Below are positions 1 through 7,091 of a stretch of DNA of 64,000 nucleotides, in pieces (position 1 is the stretch's first letter; each line of letters begins with the position of its first letter). A program made the translations under genes and the position numbers. Source of the DNA: DASYRM01 sp036004405 (lineage in GTDB: Bacteria; Acidobacteriota; Vicinamibacteria; Vicinamibacterales; UBA2999). Location of the stretch: contig DASYRM010000113.1 of the NCBI GenBank assembly GCA_036004405.1, positions 1 through 64,000 of the forward strand, in the 5' to 3' direction. The notes under the pieces are model-generated. The model was given only the letters and a program-made list of their open reading frames with translations, was not told where the DNA came from and did no database searches.

Positions 1-27
1 GGAGCTGCCTGACCGCGCGCCCGAACA

Positions 28-2796
28 TTACCGTCCGAGGTTCAGCCGGACCCCGACCATCGCTCGCCTCGGGTCCATGAACTGCGTGGCTCGCCCGAAC
101 GTCGCCGCGAGGATATTGTCGGTCTGAACGGCCTCCTCCGCCGAGTCGTTCAAGGCGTTCAGGACGTCGAACAGGACGTCCACGCTTCCGCCGCTCCCCA
201 GGTGCATCGACTTCGACAGCCGGAGGTCGAGCAGCGACTGCGCCGCGAGGCGATGGCCGCCGCGCGGCTCGACCAGGATGCGCTGGCTGCCCTGCGGGAG
301 CGTGATCTGTGCGGTGGCAGCCCAGGGCCGGCCCGTGAAGTACTGGAAGTTGGCGGCCGCGAGCAGCCCGAACGGCAGGTTGGCGCTGCCCGTCGTGCGG
401 AAGACATGCGGCCGATCGTTGGGCAGTCTGCCCGGCGTGTTCGTCAGATCGTTCGGGTCCTGACCGAACGCCAGGAACGCCGGCCGGGCGATGGTACTGA
501 ACTGCGCTTCCGCCGCCGGTGCGTTGCTCGTCACGAGCGTCCCGTAGGCTTTCGAGTAGGTATACGACCCGCTGGCTTGCCAGCGACCTCCGGACCGCTT
601 TTCCGTCGCCAGCACGACGCCGTCGTAGTGCAGGAAGAGCCCGTCGGGATTTGTCAGCAGGAACCGGCGATCGGAGGTGGCGTTAGTGAGCACCTGAACG
701 GGCACGACCATGCCGTTCGACAGCGTCCGCGTTTCCTGGCGATACTGGCCGCCGGTATCCGTCCAGCCGATGAAGTCGCGGCCCCGCTTGCGAATGTAGG
801 CGGCCGACGCGCGGAGCCCGGTCCCGAGCTCCCGATCGAGGGCCACCGAGTACTCGTCGGTGTTGGGCGTGCGCATCTCCCGGTCGAGTGAGAGGTTGCG
901 CTTTGGATCGACCACCGAGACGAGCGTCGTGTAGCCGCCCGTGGCCGCGTCGTACGCGCGGGTCGTCGTCGAGGTGATGCCCGGATGAATCGGGTCGAGC
1001 TCACCGGTCAGCACGCCCTGGTTGAACCGGCCGTAGCTGGCCCGGAGCGTGGTGCGCCCGTCGTCCGTCAGCTTCGCCGACACGCCGAGCCGCGGTGACC
1101 ACACGTCCCACGTGAAGAGGTGTCCGGCGCCGTTGATGACACTGCTGGTCTCGACCCCCCGCGCGTCGAGGGCGGGCAGATCCTGGCTGCTGGCGGCGCT
1201 GTGATCGAGCCGGAGCCCCGCGTCGATCGTGACGCGGTTGCGCATCGTGAAGGAGTCGCTGCCGAAGACCGACGACGTGATGAAACGTCCGCCGGTAATC
1301 GAGGGGTCGCGATAGACGGCCTGGAACGGCGCCCCGCCGTTGTCCACGTACTGCACGCCGCCGGGGATCACCGTCACGTTCCGGTGCTGTCCGCGCTCGA
1401 TCTGAACGCCCGCCTTGAGCGCGTGATCGAGGCCGAGCCAGGCCGACCGGTAGTGATTGACCACGGCCTTCGCCGTCACGCGATCGATCACGGGTCCGCC
1501 GATGGTCGCGGCGTTGCCGCTCGAGACGCCCGTGAGCTGATCGCGGCGAGGCGCCGTGGAGCGGTCGCCGGAGGCGGGGTCATTCCGCTGCCGCGTGATG
1601 AATCGACCCGCCCGCGCTTCCCACATCGTGCTGCTCGAGGGCGTGTGCGTCACCTGGACGAACGTGCTGTTGGGGACCCGTGCGTTCACGCGCGTGGTGG
1701 CCACGAACGGCGTGGCCAGCGTCGGCGGTGTGGGGTTTACCCAGACCTCCTCGTGGAAGCTCGACATCAGCTGCAGCGAGTTGGACGCGCGCCAATTCAC
1801 CTTGCCAAACCCCTTGTTCTGTTCGTAGGTGCGTGGAAAGGCCGGGTCCGTGCCGGGCTGGCTGTCGTAGTCGCGCAGGTACTGATAGGCGCCGAAGAAC
1901 CAGACGCGATCGCGCACGATCGGGCCACCAACGGTCGCGGTGAAGTCGCGGTATCGTTCACGCTCGTAGCCGCTCGTCGGAACCGTCCCCCTGGTGACGG
2001 GCAGGACGACCGGCTGCGCAGTGAGGTCCGACCACTGCGCGTACTGCGATGCATTCCCTCTGAACCGGTTGCCTCCCTGCTTGGTGACGACGTTGAACAC
2101 GCCGCCCTGCATGTTGCCGTACTCGACCGACGCGCCCGCCGACTGCACCTGCACTTCCTGGATGACGTCGACGATCGGCTCGGCCCGCGAGACACCCTGG
2201 CACGGGCACGTGAAGTTGGTGCCGTCGATGAGGAAGGTGTTCTCGTTCACCGCTGAGCCGAACACGGACACGCTGTTGGTCGTGCGGCTGGCCGGCGACG
2301 TTGGCGACACGCCCGGAGCGCTGCGAATCAGGTCGAACATGCTGTTCCGGGTCGTCGGAATCGTGTCCACGTAATCCGACCGGAAGCGGGAGCTGAGGCC
2401 GCTCTGGCGCTCGGATGACGTCGACTCGACGGTCACCGTCTGCGTGACGCCTGCCAGGCCCAGCACGGCGTCCTGCTCGACGGTCGCCCCCGGTCCAAGC
2501 CGGATGGCTTCGGCGCGGAAGCTGGCGAAGGTCGGGGCCATCTCGATGGTGAGGGCGTAGGTTCCAGGCGCCAGCGAGGGAAACCGCCACTGCCCGCGTT
2601 CGTTGGTCGTCGTCTGCTGGTCACCGCCGATCAGCGCCGGCGACGCGACTCGGACGATGGCGCCCGACAGGACCCCGCCCTGAGGGTCTTTCACCGTGCC
2701 GACGAGCGTTCCGGTTAGTCCCTGGCCGAGGACCGGAGCCGTGACCAGGGGGAGAAGAGCCACACACAGCAGCGCAAGTCGACAGCTGCGGTTCAT
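28..2796 (-). CDS. TonB-dependent receptor with carboxypeptidase-regulatory-like N-terminal domain
   Basis: This 922-residue outer-membrane receptor probably imports an oligosaccharide or other large ligand using TonB energy; the ligand cannot be told from sequence. Residues 1-24 form a signal peptide ending ...VLGQG. Residues about 30-115 look like a CarboxypepD_reg-like beta-sandwich (GTVKDPQGGVLSGAIVRV), about 135-250 like a plug domain (FLIDGTNF, GGVFNVVTKQGGNRFRG), and the rest is a barrel. The frame stays open far upstream, but the ATG at 2796 has AAAGGA about 9 bases before it and is followed at once by the signal peptide, so I start there. This architecture is typical of Acidobacteriota. 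No SusD-like partner is visible. Confidence 0.9.
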   Translation of the reverse strand: MNRSCRLALLCVALLPLVTAPVLGQGLTGTLVGTVKDPQGGVLSGAIVRVASPALIGGDQQTTTNERGQWRFPSLAPGTYALTIEMAPTFASFRAEAIRLGPGATVEQDAVLGLAGVTQTVTVESTSSERQSGLSSRFRSDYVDTIPTTRNSMFDLIRSAPGVSPTSPASRTTNSVSVFGSAVNENTFLIDGTNFTCPCQGVSRAEPIVDVIQEVQVQSAGASVEYGNMQGGVFNVVTKQGGNRFRGNASQYAQWSDLTAQPVVLPVTRGTVPTSGYERERYRDFTATVGGPIVRDRVWFFGAYQYLRDYDSQPGTDPAFPRTYEQNKGFGKVNWRASNSLQLMSSFHEEVWVNPTPPTLATPFVATTRVNARVPNSTFVQVTHTPSSSTMWEARAGRFITRQRNDPASGDRSTAPRRDQLTGVSSGNAATIGGPVIDRVTAKAVVNHYRSAWLGLDHALKAGVQIERGQHRNVTVIPGGVQYVDNGGAPFQAVYRDPSITGGRFITSSVFGSDSFTMRNRVTIDAGLRLDHSAASSQDLPALDARGVETSSVINGAGHLFTWDVWSPRLGVSAKLTDDGRTTLRASYGRFNQGVLTGELDPIHPGITSTTTRAYDAATGGYTTLVSVVDPKRNLSLDREMRTPNTDEYSVALDRELGTGLRASAAYIRKRGRDFIGWTDTGGQYRQETRTLSNGMVVPVQVLTNATSDRRFLLTNPDGLFLHYDGVVLATEKRSGGRWQASGSYTYSKAYGTLVTSNAPAAEAQFSTIARPAFLAFGQDPNDLTNTPGRLPNDRPHVFRTTGSANLPFGLLAAANFQYFTGRPWAATAQITLPQGSQRILVEPRGGHRLAAQSLLDLRLSKSMHLGSGGSVDVLFDVLNALNDSAEEAVQTDNILAATFGRATQFMDPRRAMVGVRLNLGR

Positions 2797-2997
2797 CGTC
2801 CACGTCCTTTCGGGAAATTGGGAGCCTCTGTCAGTAATGCGCGAAAACAGCCCCCAGGGTGGCAACGACGGTCCCGTCAATTTCCTAACGTCGATGCGGC
2901 GGAAATGGCACAGCCGAGGCGGGGGCGGCGGCGATCCACTTTCCATCCGGCGACCAGATCCAGGCCCGCGTGGAGAAGCGCGGTAGGATGCCGACTC

Positions 2998-3768
2998 ATG
3001 GGTCCGCCGAAGCTCTCGGTCAACGTCAACAAGGTCGCGACGCTCCGCAACTCGCGCGGCGGCAGCGTGCCCTCGGTGCTGCAGGCGGTGGACGTGTGCC
3101 TCGCGGCCGGGGCGCCTGGCATCACCGTGCACCCGCGCGCGGACGAGCGGCACATCCGCGCCGACGACGTGCGCGAGATCGCCCGGCACCTCGCCTCGCG
3201 GCGCGACCAGGTCGAGTTCAACGTCGAGGGCGATCCGCGTCCGGACTTCGTGGCGCTCGTGCTCGAGGTGCGGCCGCACCAGTGCACGCTCGTGCCGGTC
3301 CAGGCCGGCGAGATCACGAGTCAGGCGGGCTGGTCGGCCGGCTCGCGCTCCGACACGCTGCTCGGTGCCATCGGAGAGCTGCGCGCGGCCGGCGTGCGTG
3401 TGAGCCTGTTCGTGGATCCCGAAGAGGAGCCCATCCGCTGGGCCGCCGGCACGGGAGCCGACCGCGTGGAGCTTTATACCGAGCCCTTTGCCCGCGCCTA
3501 CGAGCAGGGGGCGCTGGCCGGCCAGGCCTCCTTCGGCGTCTATGCGGAGGCCGCCCGGCTGGCCGCGTCGTTGGGCCTCGGGGTGAACGCGGGGCACGAT
3601 CTGGACCTCGACAACCTCACGCTCTTCCGCACCCTGCCGCACCTCGACGAGGTGTCCATTGGGCATGCCCTGATCAGCCACGCCCTCTTCGTAGGCCTTG
3701 ACCAGGCCGTGCGCGAGTACCTTGCGGCGCTGGAAGGCCCCCAGGCGGGTAGGGCGGGTGGGGGATAA
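2998..3768 (+). CDS. pdxJ: Pyridoxine 5'-phosphate synthase PdxJ
   Basis: PdxJ condenses 1-deoxy-xylulose 5-phosphate with 3-amino-2-oxopropyl phosphate to make pyridoxine 5'-phosphate, the last step of the DXP-dependent vitamin B6 route in the cytoplasm. The 256-residue product matches the family length and opens with LSVNVNKVATLRNSRGG, equivalent to the family's N-terminal ATLRNARG motif. Later motifs are TVHPRADERHI, FNVEGDP, VSLFVDPEE, ADRVELYTEPFA and VNAGHDLDLDNL. The frame is open upstream, but the start at 2998 directly precedes the conserved N-terminus. The next gene starts 18 bases downstream, so pdxJ probably leads the operon that runs into the microcompartment genes. Confidence 0.93.
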   Translation: MGPPKLSVNVNKVATLRNSRGGSVPSVLQAVDVCLAAGAPGITVHPRADERHIRADDVREIARHLASRRDQVEFNVEGDPRPDFVALVLEVRPHQCTLVPVQAGEITSQAGWSAGSRSDTLLGAIGELRAAGVRVSLFVDPEEEPIRWAAGTGADRVELYTEPFARAYEQGALAGQASFGVYAEAARLAASLGLGVNAGHDLDLDNLTLFRTLPHLDEVSIGHALISHALFVGLDQAVREYLAALEGPQAGRAGGG

Positions 3769-3786
3769 GATCGGCTGTAGACCTCA

Positions 3787-4410
3787 ATGAGACTTGACGC
3801 AGTCGTCTACACCGTGGCCGGAATGGCGTTTGGCGTGATTCTGGGCTGGCTGATCGGCGCGCAGCAGCTCGGACGCACCGCGATCGTGCCGGCCGCGCCG
3901 CCCGTTCAGCAGAGCGCGGCCCCGGCCTCCGGGCCGGCCGGCGGACGTCAGGCGCCTCCGCTCGACCAGGCCCGGGTCGATCAGCTCACGGCCACCGTCA
4001 ACGGCGATCCGAAGAACACGACCGCCATCGTCCAGCTCGCCAACGTGTACTTCGACGCCGAGCGCTTCACCGACGCCATCTCGTGGTACGAGAAGGCCCT
4101 CGCGCTCGACCCGAAGAACCCCGACGTGAGCACCGATCTCGGCGTCAGCTACTACTACACGAACCGCACCGACGAGGCGTTGAAGCGATTCGAGGAGTCG
4201 CTGCGGATCAATCCCAAACACACCAAGACGCTTCTCAACAAAGGCATCGTGCTCGCGTTCGGCAAGGAAGACCTCAAGGCCGCCGCCGCTGAATGGCAGA
4301 AGGTGGTGGACCTGGCGCCCGGCACGCCCGAGGGCGAGGCCGCCAAGCGTGCGCTCGAGGGCGTGGCGGCCGCGGTCCACAACAATCAGGCCGCCCCGAG
4401 CCAGCAGTGA
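3787..4410 (+). CDS. Membrane-anchored TPR protein
   Basis: The 207-residue product has one N-terminal hydrophobic segment (about residues 8-26, VAGMAFGVILGWLIGAQQL), then a Pro/Ala-rich linker, then three consecutive TPR helices pairs at about residues 75-190 (for example AISWYEKALALDPKNPDVST and ALKRFEESLRINPKHTKTLL). It is presumably anchored in the inner membrane with the TPR domain mediating protein contacts. It overlaps the next gene by 4 bases (GTGA) and belongs to the same operon as the microcompartment genes. No specific function can be assigned from sequence; TPR proteins of this layout also occur near cytochrome biogenesis genes, but none are seen here. Confidence 0.85.
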   Translation: MRLDAVVYTVAGMAFGVILGWLIGAQQLGRTAIVPAAPPVQQSAAPASGPAGGRQAPPLDQARVDQLTATVNGDPKNTTAIVQLANVYFDAERFTDAISWYEKALALDPKNPDVSTDLGVSYYYTNRTDEALKRFEESLRINPKHTKTLLNKGIVLAFGKEDLKAAAAEWQKVVDLAPGTPEGEAAKRALEGVAAAVHNNQAAPSQQ

Positions 4411-4661
4411 CTCGCGTCCTCCTGATCTTCGCGCTGATGTTCGTCCTCGCGTGGGCGTTCTGGCGCTTCGTGGATGGCATCATCGAGGCGTTCGGCGGCA
4501 CCACGAAGCAGCGGCGGCGTCCCTCACCGATGAAGCTGGTGCGCGATCCCGTGTGCGGGACGTTCGTGGCGCCCGGCGAGTCGTTCGCCTTCCGCTCCGG
4601 CGGCGAGACACACTACTTCTGCTCCGTCGACTGCCGCGAGCGCTTCAGGAAGAGCGCATGA
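4407..4661 (+). CDS. Small membrane protein with YHS-like metal-binding domain
   Basis: The 84-residue product has a transmembrane helix at about residues 3-22 followed by a YHS-type domain. The visible signature is DPVCGTFV followed by THYFCSVDCRERF, giving one Cys in the DPVCG loop and a C-x3-C pair, which fits a small metal-binding site. The GTG start at 4407 overlaps the previous stop (GTGA), and its own stop overlaps the aldolase start (ATGA), so translation is probably coupled on both sides. YHS domains occur in copper ATPases and monooxygenase subunits; what this one binds is not known. An internal ATG at 4437 is a less likely start because it would cut the helix. Confidence 0.78.
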   Translation: MTRVLLIFALMFVLAWAFWRFVDGIIEAFGGTTKQRRRPSPMKLVRDPVCGTFVAPGESFAFRSGGETHYFCSVDCRERFRKSA

Positions 4662-5515
4662 ATTCGCTCGAGGAGCAGCTCCGAGCCGACATCGTCGAGG
4701 CTGGCCGCCGCATGGACGCCCGCGGCTACGTGGCGTCGAACGATGGCAACATCAGCACGCGGCTCGACTCGGAGCGGCTCCTCACCACACCAAAGAGCGT
4801 GCCCAAGGGGTACATGACCCCGGACATGATGGTGATCGTGGACTACGAGGGCCGGAAGCTGGCCGGCGATCGCGACGCCAGCTCCGAGCTGCCGATGCAC
4901 CTCGAGATCTACCGGAACCGGCCGGACGTGAACGCGGTGGTGCACGCCCATCCCCCCACGGCGACCGGCTTTGCCACCGCCGGCATCCCGCTGACCCGGG
5001 CGGTGCTGGCGGAGGTCGTCACCACGCTCGGCAGCATTCCGATCGCCGAATACGGGACGCCGTCCACCGCGGAGCTGCCCGCGGCGGTCCGGAAGTACAT
5101 CAAGGCGCACGACGGGATGCTGCTCGCCAACCATGGCGCCGTGACCTGCGGCACCAGTGTCATGTCGGCGTACTACAAGATGGAGACGATCGAGCACTTC
5201 GCGAAGATCAGCCTGGTGGCGCGGCTGCTCGGCGGCGAAAACCTGATCTCCCGCGAGGAAGTGGAGCGGCTGCAAGGGTTGCGCGGGATGTACGGCATCG
5301 CGTCGCCGGCGCCGCTCTGCGCCGATCCCTCCGAGCTGGACATCGACGATCCCGCCCTGTGTCAGGTGCTCGAGGCGCCCGAAGGCACCGGCGAGCGCCT
5401 CATTCCCGACGTGCACGCGGTGCTGAAGACTGCGAGCAGGACCGGGGAAATTCGGCTAACATACGGCGAGTTGACGGCGCTGATTGCCGACGCCGTGAAG
5501 CAGCTTCGGGATTGA
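4658..5515 (+). CDS. Class II aldolase (fuculose-phosphate aldolase-like), likely microcompartment cargo
   Basis: A 285-residue zinc aldolase of the FucA/AraD family, expected to split a ketose 1-phosphate into dihydroxyacetone phosphate and an aldehyde. Family hallmarks are SNDGNIS (27-33), TTPKSVPKG (43-51), the candidate catalytic Glu77 and zinc ligands His96, His98 and His159 (VVHAHP, LLANHG). It is longer than FucA (about 215 residues): after about residue 225 there is an extension ending in an amphipathic helix (267-285, LTYGELTALIADAVKQLRD) with the h-xx-hh-xx-hh spacing of encapsulation peptides. It directly precedes the BMC-H gene, so I infer that it is the enzyme packed inside the shell. 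The sugar substrate is unknown; fuculose- or rhamnulose-1-phosphate would be the precedent. Confidence 0.9.
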   Translation: MNSLEEQLRADIVEAGRRMDARGYVASNDGNISTRLDSERLLTTPKSVPKGYMTPDMMVIVDYEGRKLAGDRDASSELPMHLEIYRNRPDVNAVVHAHPPTATGFATAGIPLTRAVLAEVVTTLGSIPIAEYGTPSTAELPAAVRKYIKAHDGMLLANHGAVTCGTSVMSAYYKMETIEHFAKISLVARLLGGENLISREEVERLQGLRGMYGIASPAPLCADPSELDIDDPALCQVLEAPEGTGERLIPDVHAVLKTASRTGEIRLTYGELTALIADAVKQLRD

Positions 5516-5523
5516 GGTAGACG

Positions 5524-5820
5524 ATGGGTGAGGCGCTCGGAATGGTCGAGACCAAGGGGCTGGTCGCCATGATTGAGGCGGCCGACGCGATGGTCAAGGC
5601 CGCCAAGGTGACGCTGGTCGGGTGGGAGAAGATCGGCGCGGGCTATGTGACCGCCATCGTGCGCGGCGACGTCGCCGCCGTGAAGGCGGCCACCGACGCC
5701 GGTGCCGCCGCGGCCCGCCGTGTAGGCGAGCTGGTGTCGGTGCACGTCATCCCTCGGCCGCACTCGAACCTCGAGGACGCGCTGCCCATCGGCAAGTCCA
5801 GCGTCTCCTCTAAAGGCTAG
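5524..5820 (+). CDS. BMC-H hexameric microcompartment shell protein (PduA/EutM/CcmK type)
   Basis: A 98-residue single BMC-domain protein. The N-terminus MGEALGMVETKGLVAMIEAA and the segments EKIGAGYVTAIVRGDVAAVK and VHVIPRPHSNLE are the classical canonical BMC-H pattern, and the length is right for a simple hexamer that tiles the shell facets. GAGGTAG lies just upstream of the ATG. It is the only BMC-H gene in the window and there is no tandem-domain (BMC-T) gene. The 93 bases after its stop hold strong hairpins before the first vertex-protein gene. The call is certain at family level; the pore specificity is not predictable from sequence alone. Confidence 0.97.
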   Translation: MGEALGMVETKGLVAMIEAADAMVKAAKVTLVGWEKIGAGYVTAIVRGDVAAVKAATDAGAAAARRVGELVSVHVIPRPHSNLEDALPIGKSSVSSKG

Positions 5821-5823
5821 ACG

Positions 5824-5896
5824 AAGGCGAGGCATCGCCTTTGATCATGGAGCTCAGCCTCGCTGACAGTATTTCTGGCCCGCGCTTCGCGCGGGC
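5824..5896 (+). promoter_or_regulatory. Cluster of RNA hairpins between BMC-H and first BMC-P gene
   Basis: The spacer holds a 7-bp hairpin AAGGCGA/TCGCCTT (5824-5830 with 5835-5841). A mutually exclusive pairing is GCGAGGC/GCCTCGC (5827-5833 with 5857-5863). An 8-bp perfect stem, GCCCGCGC/GCGCGGGC with a TTC loop, lies at 5878-5896, ending 17 bases before the next start codon. No T-run follows, so it is not a standard terminator. I infer a role in lowering expression of the vertex genes relative to the abundant hexamer, by RNA processing or attenuation. Confidence 0.5.
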
Positions 5897-5913
5897 GTAG
5901 GGCGTAGCCGAGC

Positions 5914-6189
5914 ATGATCCTCGCCCGCATCGTCGGGACCGTCGTTGCCACGCGGAAGGACCCGCGCCTCGTCAGCAACAAGCTTCTGATCGCCCGGCCG
6001 ATGGACCCCCACGGCAAGGCCGAGGGCAACTATCTCGTCGCCGTCGATACCGTGGACGCCGGGGTGGGCGAAACCGTGCTCATCGTCAGCGGCAGCTCCG
6101 CCCGCATGGCGTCGGGCATGAAGGACTGCCCCGTGGACGCGGCCATCGTCGGCATCGTGGATACCGTCGACGTCGCGGTGGGAGATTGA
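5914..6189 (+). CDS. BMC-P pentameric vertex protein 1 (EutN/CcmL family)
   Basis: A 91-residue EutN/CcmL-family protein that would form pentamers capping the twelve vertices of the shell. Motifs are ILARIVGTVVATRKDP at the start, the central VDTVDAGVGETVLIV and the C-terminal VDAAIVGIVDTVDV. It is the first of three consecutive BMC-P genes, and all three keep the family core while differing in the surface loop at about residues 30-42 and 65-75. It is separated from the next one by a long inverted repeat. Several distinct BMC-P paralogues in one locus are known in other aldolase-type microcompartments. Confidence 0.95.
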   Translation: MILARIVGTVVATRKDPRLVSNKLLIARPMDPHGKAEGNYLVAVDTVDAGVGETVLIVSGSSARMASGMKDCPVDAAIVGIVDTVDVAVGD

Positions 6190-6190
6190 T

Positions 6191-6276
6191 GGTCAGGTAG
6201 GCCAGGTAGGTCGGGTGAGCCAGGTGGGGAATGCTCTCCCTACCAGACCCACCTGACCTACCAGACCCACCCGACC
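6191..6276 (+). repeat. 39-base imperfect inverted repeat between two BMC-P genes
   Basis: The arms 6191-6229 and 6238-6276 are complementary at 30 of 39 positions, with an 8-base loop (AATGCTCT). Two of the nine differences would be G-U pairs in RNA. Within each arm a unit close to CAGGTAGG or CGGGTGGG recurs about every 10 bases, so the arms are themselves short tandem repeats. The element fills almost the whole gap between BMC-P genes 1 and 2 and ends 13 bases before the next start. It may be a dispersed repeat or an expression-control hairpin. Confidence 0.7.
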
Positions 6277-6289
6277 GGCGGTGTTCTTC

Positions 6290-6556
6290 GTGCAGCTTGC
6301 TAAAGTGATCGGCGACGTCGTCGTCACCCGGAAAGACGAGAACCTCACCGGGGTGACGCTCCTCGTGCTGCAGCCGCTCGCGGCCGACGGCAGCCCCATC
6401 GGCCGCACGCTGGTGGCCGTCGACGCCGTCGGGGCGGGTGTCGGCGAAACCGTGTTCTTCGTGCGCGGCAAGGAAGCCAGCTTTCCGTTCTCCCCGACGG
6501 AAGTGCCGGCAGATGCCGGGGTCGTCGGCATCGTGGATCACTGGGATCTCGGCTGA
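6290..6556 (+). CDS. BMC-P pentameric vertex protein 2 (EutN/CcmL family)
   Basis: An 88-residue EutN/CcmL-family vertex protein reading MQLAKVIGDVVVTRKDE, with VDAVGAGVGETVFFV in the middle and ADAGVVGIVDHWDL at the end. I prefer the GTG at 6290 over the in-frame GTG at 6281 because it gives the same MQLA start as the third paralogue and the usual family N-terminus; neither has a strong ribosome-binding site, in keeping with low expression. Its position between two other BMC-P genes supports a role at shell vertices. Confidence 0.93.
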   Translation: MQLAKVIGDVVVTRKDENLTGVTLLVLQPLAADGSPIGRTLVAVDAVGAGVGETVFFVRGKEASFPFSPTEVPADAGVVGIVDHWDLG

Positions 6557-6572
6557 GGCGGCACGAACACTC

Positions 6573-6845
6573 ATGCAGCTCGCGCGCGTCGTCGGCACGG
6601 TCGTGGCTACGAAGAAGCACCCGACGTTCGAAGGCGCCAAGCTCCTTCTGGTCCAGCCGACGACCGTGGACGATCAGCCGCGCGGCGTGCCGCTGCTTGC
6701 CGTCGATTCAGTGGGGGCCGGGGTCAGCGAACGGGTGCTGATCGTGATCGAAGGGCGGGCGGCCGGCGAAGCGCTCGGACGCAAGGGTGCGCCGGTGGAC
6801 GCGGCCGTCATCGGCATCGTCGATCGAGTGGACGTGACGGAATGA
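6573..6845 (+). CDS. BMC-P pentameric vertex protein 3 (EutN/CcmL family)
   Basis: A 90-residue EutN/CcmL-family vertex protein: MQLARVVGTVVATKKHP, then VDSVGAGVSERVLIV and VDAAVIGIVDRVDVTE. It follows the second paralogue by 16 bases and overlaps the next small gene by 4 bases (ATGA). The central motif has SER where the other two copies have GET, so the loop is slightly diverged. Whether the three paralogues form mixed or separate pentamers cannot be told from sequence. Confidence 0.95.
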   Translation: MQLARVVGTVVATKKHPTFEGAKLLLVQPTTVDDQPRGVPLLAVDSVGAGVSERVLIVIEGRAAGEALGRKGAPVDAAVIGIVDRVDVTE

Positions 6846-7084
6846 CCGAACAGGAGCTGCGGGCGCTGGTGCGCGAGGCCATTGCCCAGACCAGTGGCGC
6901 CCGGAGCGGCGCGGCGCAGGTGGGCCGGGCGACGGTTCCCGCGGGTGCCGGCGTGCCGCACGCCACCGGCCACAGCAGCCACGCGATGTTCACGCTGGCG
7001 CCGGGCGATCCCGAGGGCCGCTGCATGATCGAGCCCGGCGTGGCCTGCAATCACTGCGGCTACTGCAAGTCGTACGGCCACTAA
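6842..7084 (+). CDS. Small Cys-rich protein with encapsulation-peptide-like N-terminus (candidate new BMC cargo)
   Basis: This 80-residue protein matches no family I can name. Residues 1-16 (MTEQELRALVREAIAQ) form a short amphipathic helix with hydrophobics at 6, 9, 10, 13 and 14, the pattern of encapsulation peptides such as that of PduP. A low-complexity linker rich in Gly, Ala and Ser follows (17-48). The C-terminus has Cys61, Cys69, Cys72 and Cys75 (C-x7-C-x2-C-x2-C, ending CNHCGYCKSYGH), suited to a zinc or iron-sulfur site. It overlaps the third vertex gene (ATGA) and precedes the dehydrogenase gene. I infer a metal-site mini-protein targeted to the shell lumen; a redox or structural role is open. 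Confidence 0.8.
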   Translation: MTEQELRALVREAIAQTSGARSGAAQVGRATVPAGAGVPHATGHSSHAMFTLAPGDPEGRCMIEPGVACNHCGYCKSYGH

Positions 7085-7091
7085 GGACCGG

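Noticed and set aside
2797..3681. The TonB receptor frame stays open for another 295 codons upstream of the chosen start.
   Set aside because: The extension crosses pdxJ on the opposite strand, is arginine-rich without domain character, and the signal peptide with a ribosome-binding site begins at 2796.
5824..5896. A riboswitch or intrinsic terminator after the BMC-H gene.
   Set aside because: No T-run follows the stems and no known aptamer core is recognisable.
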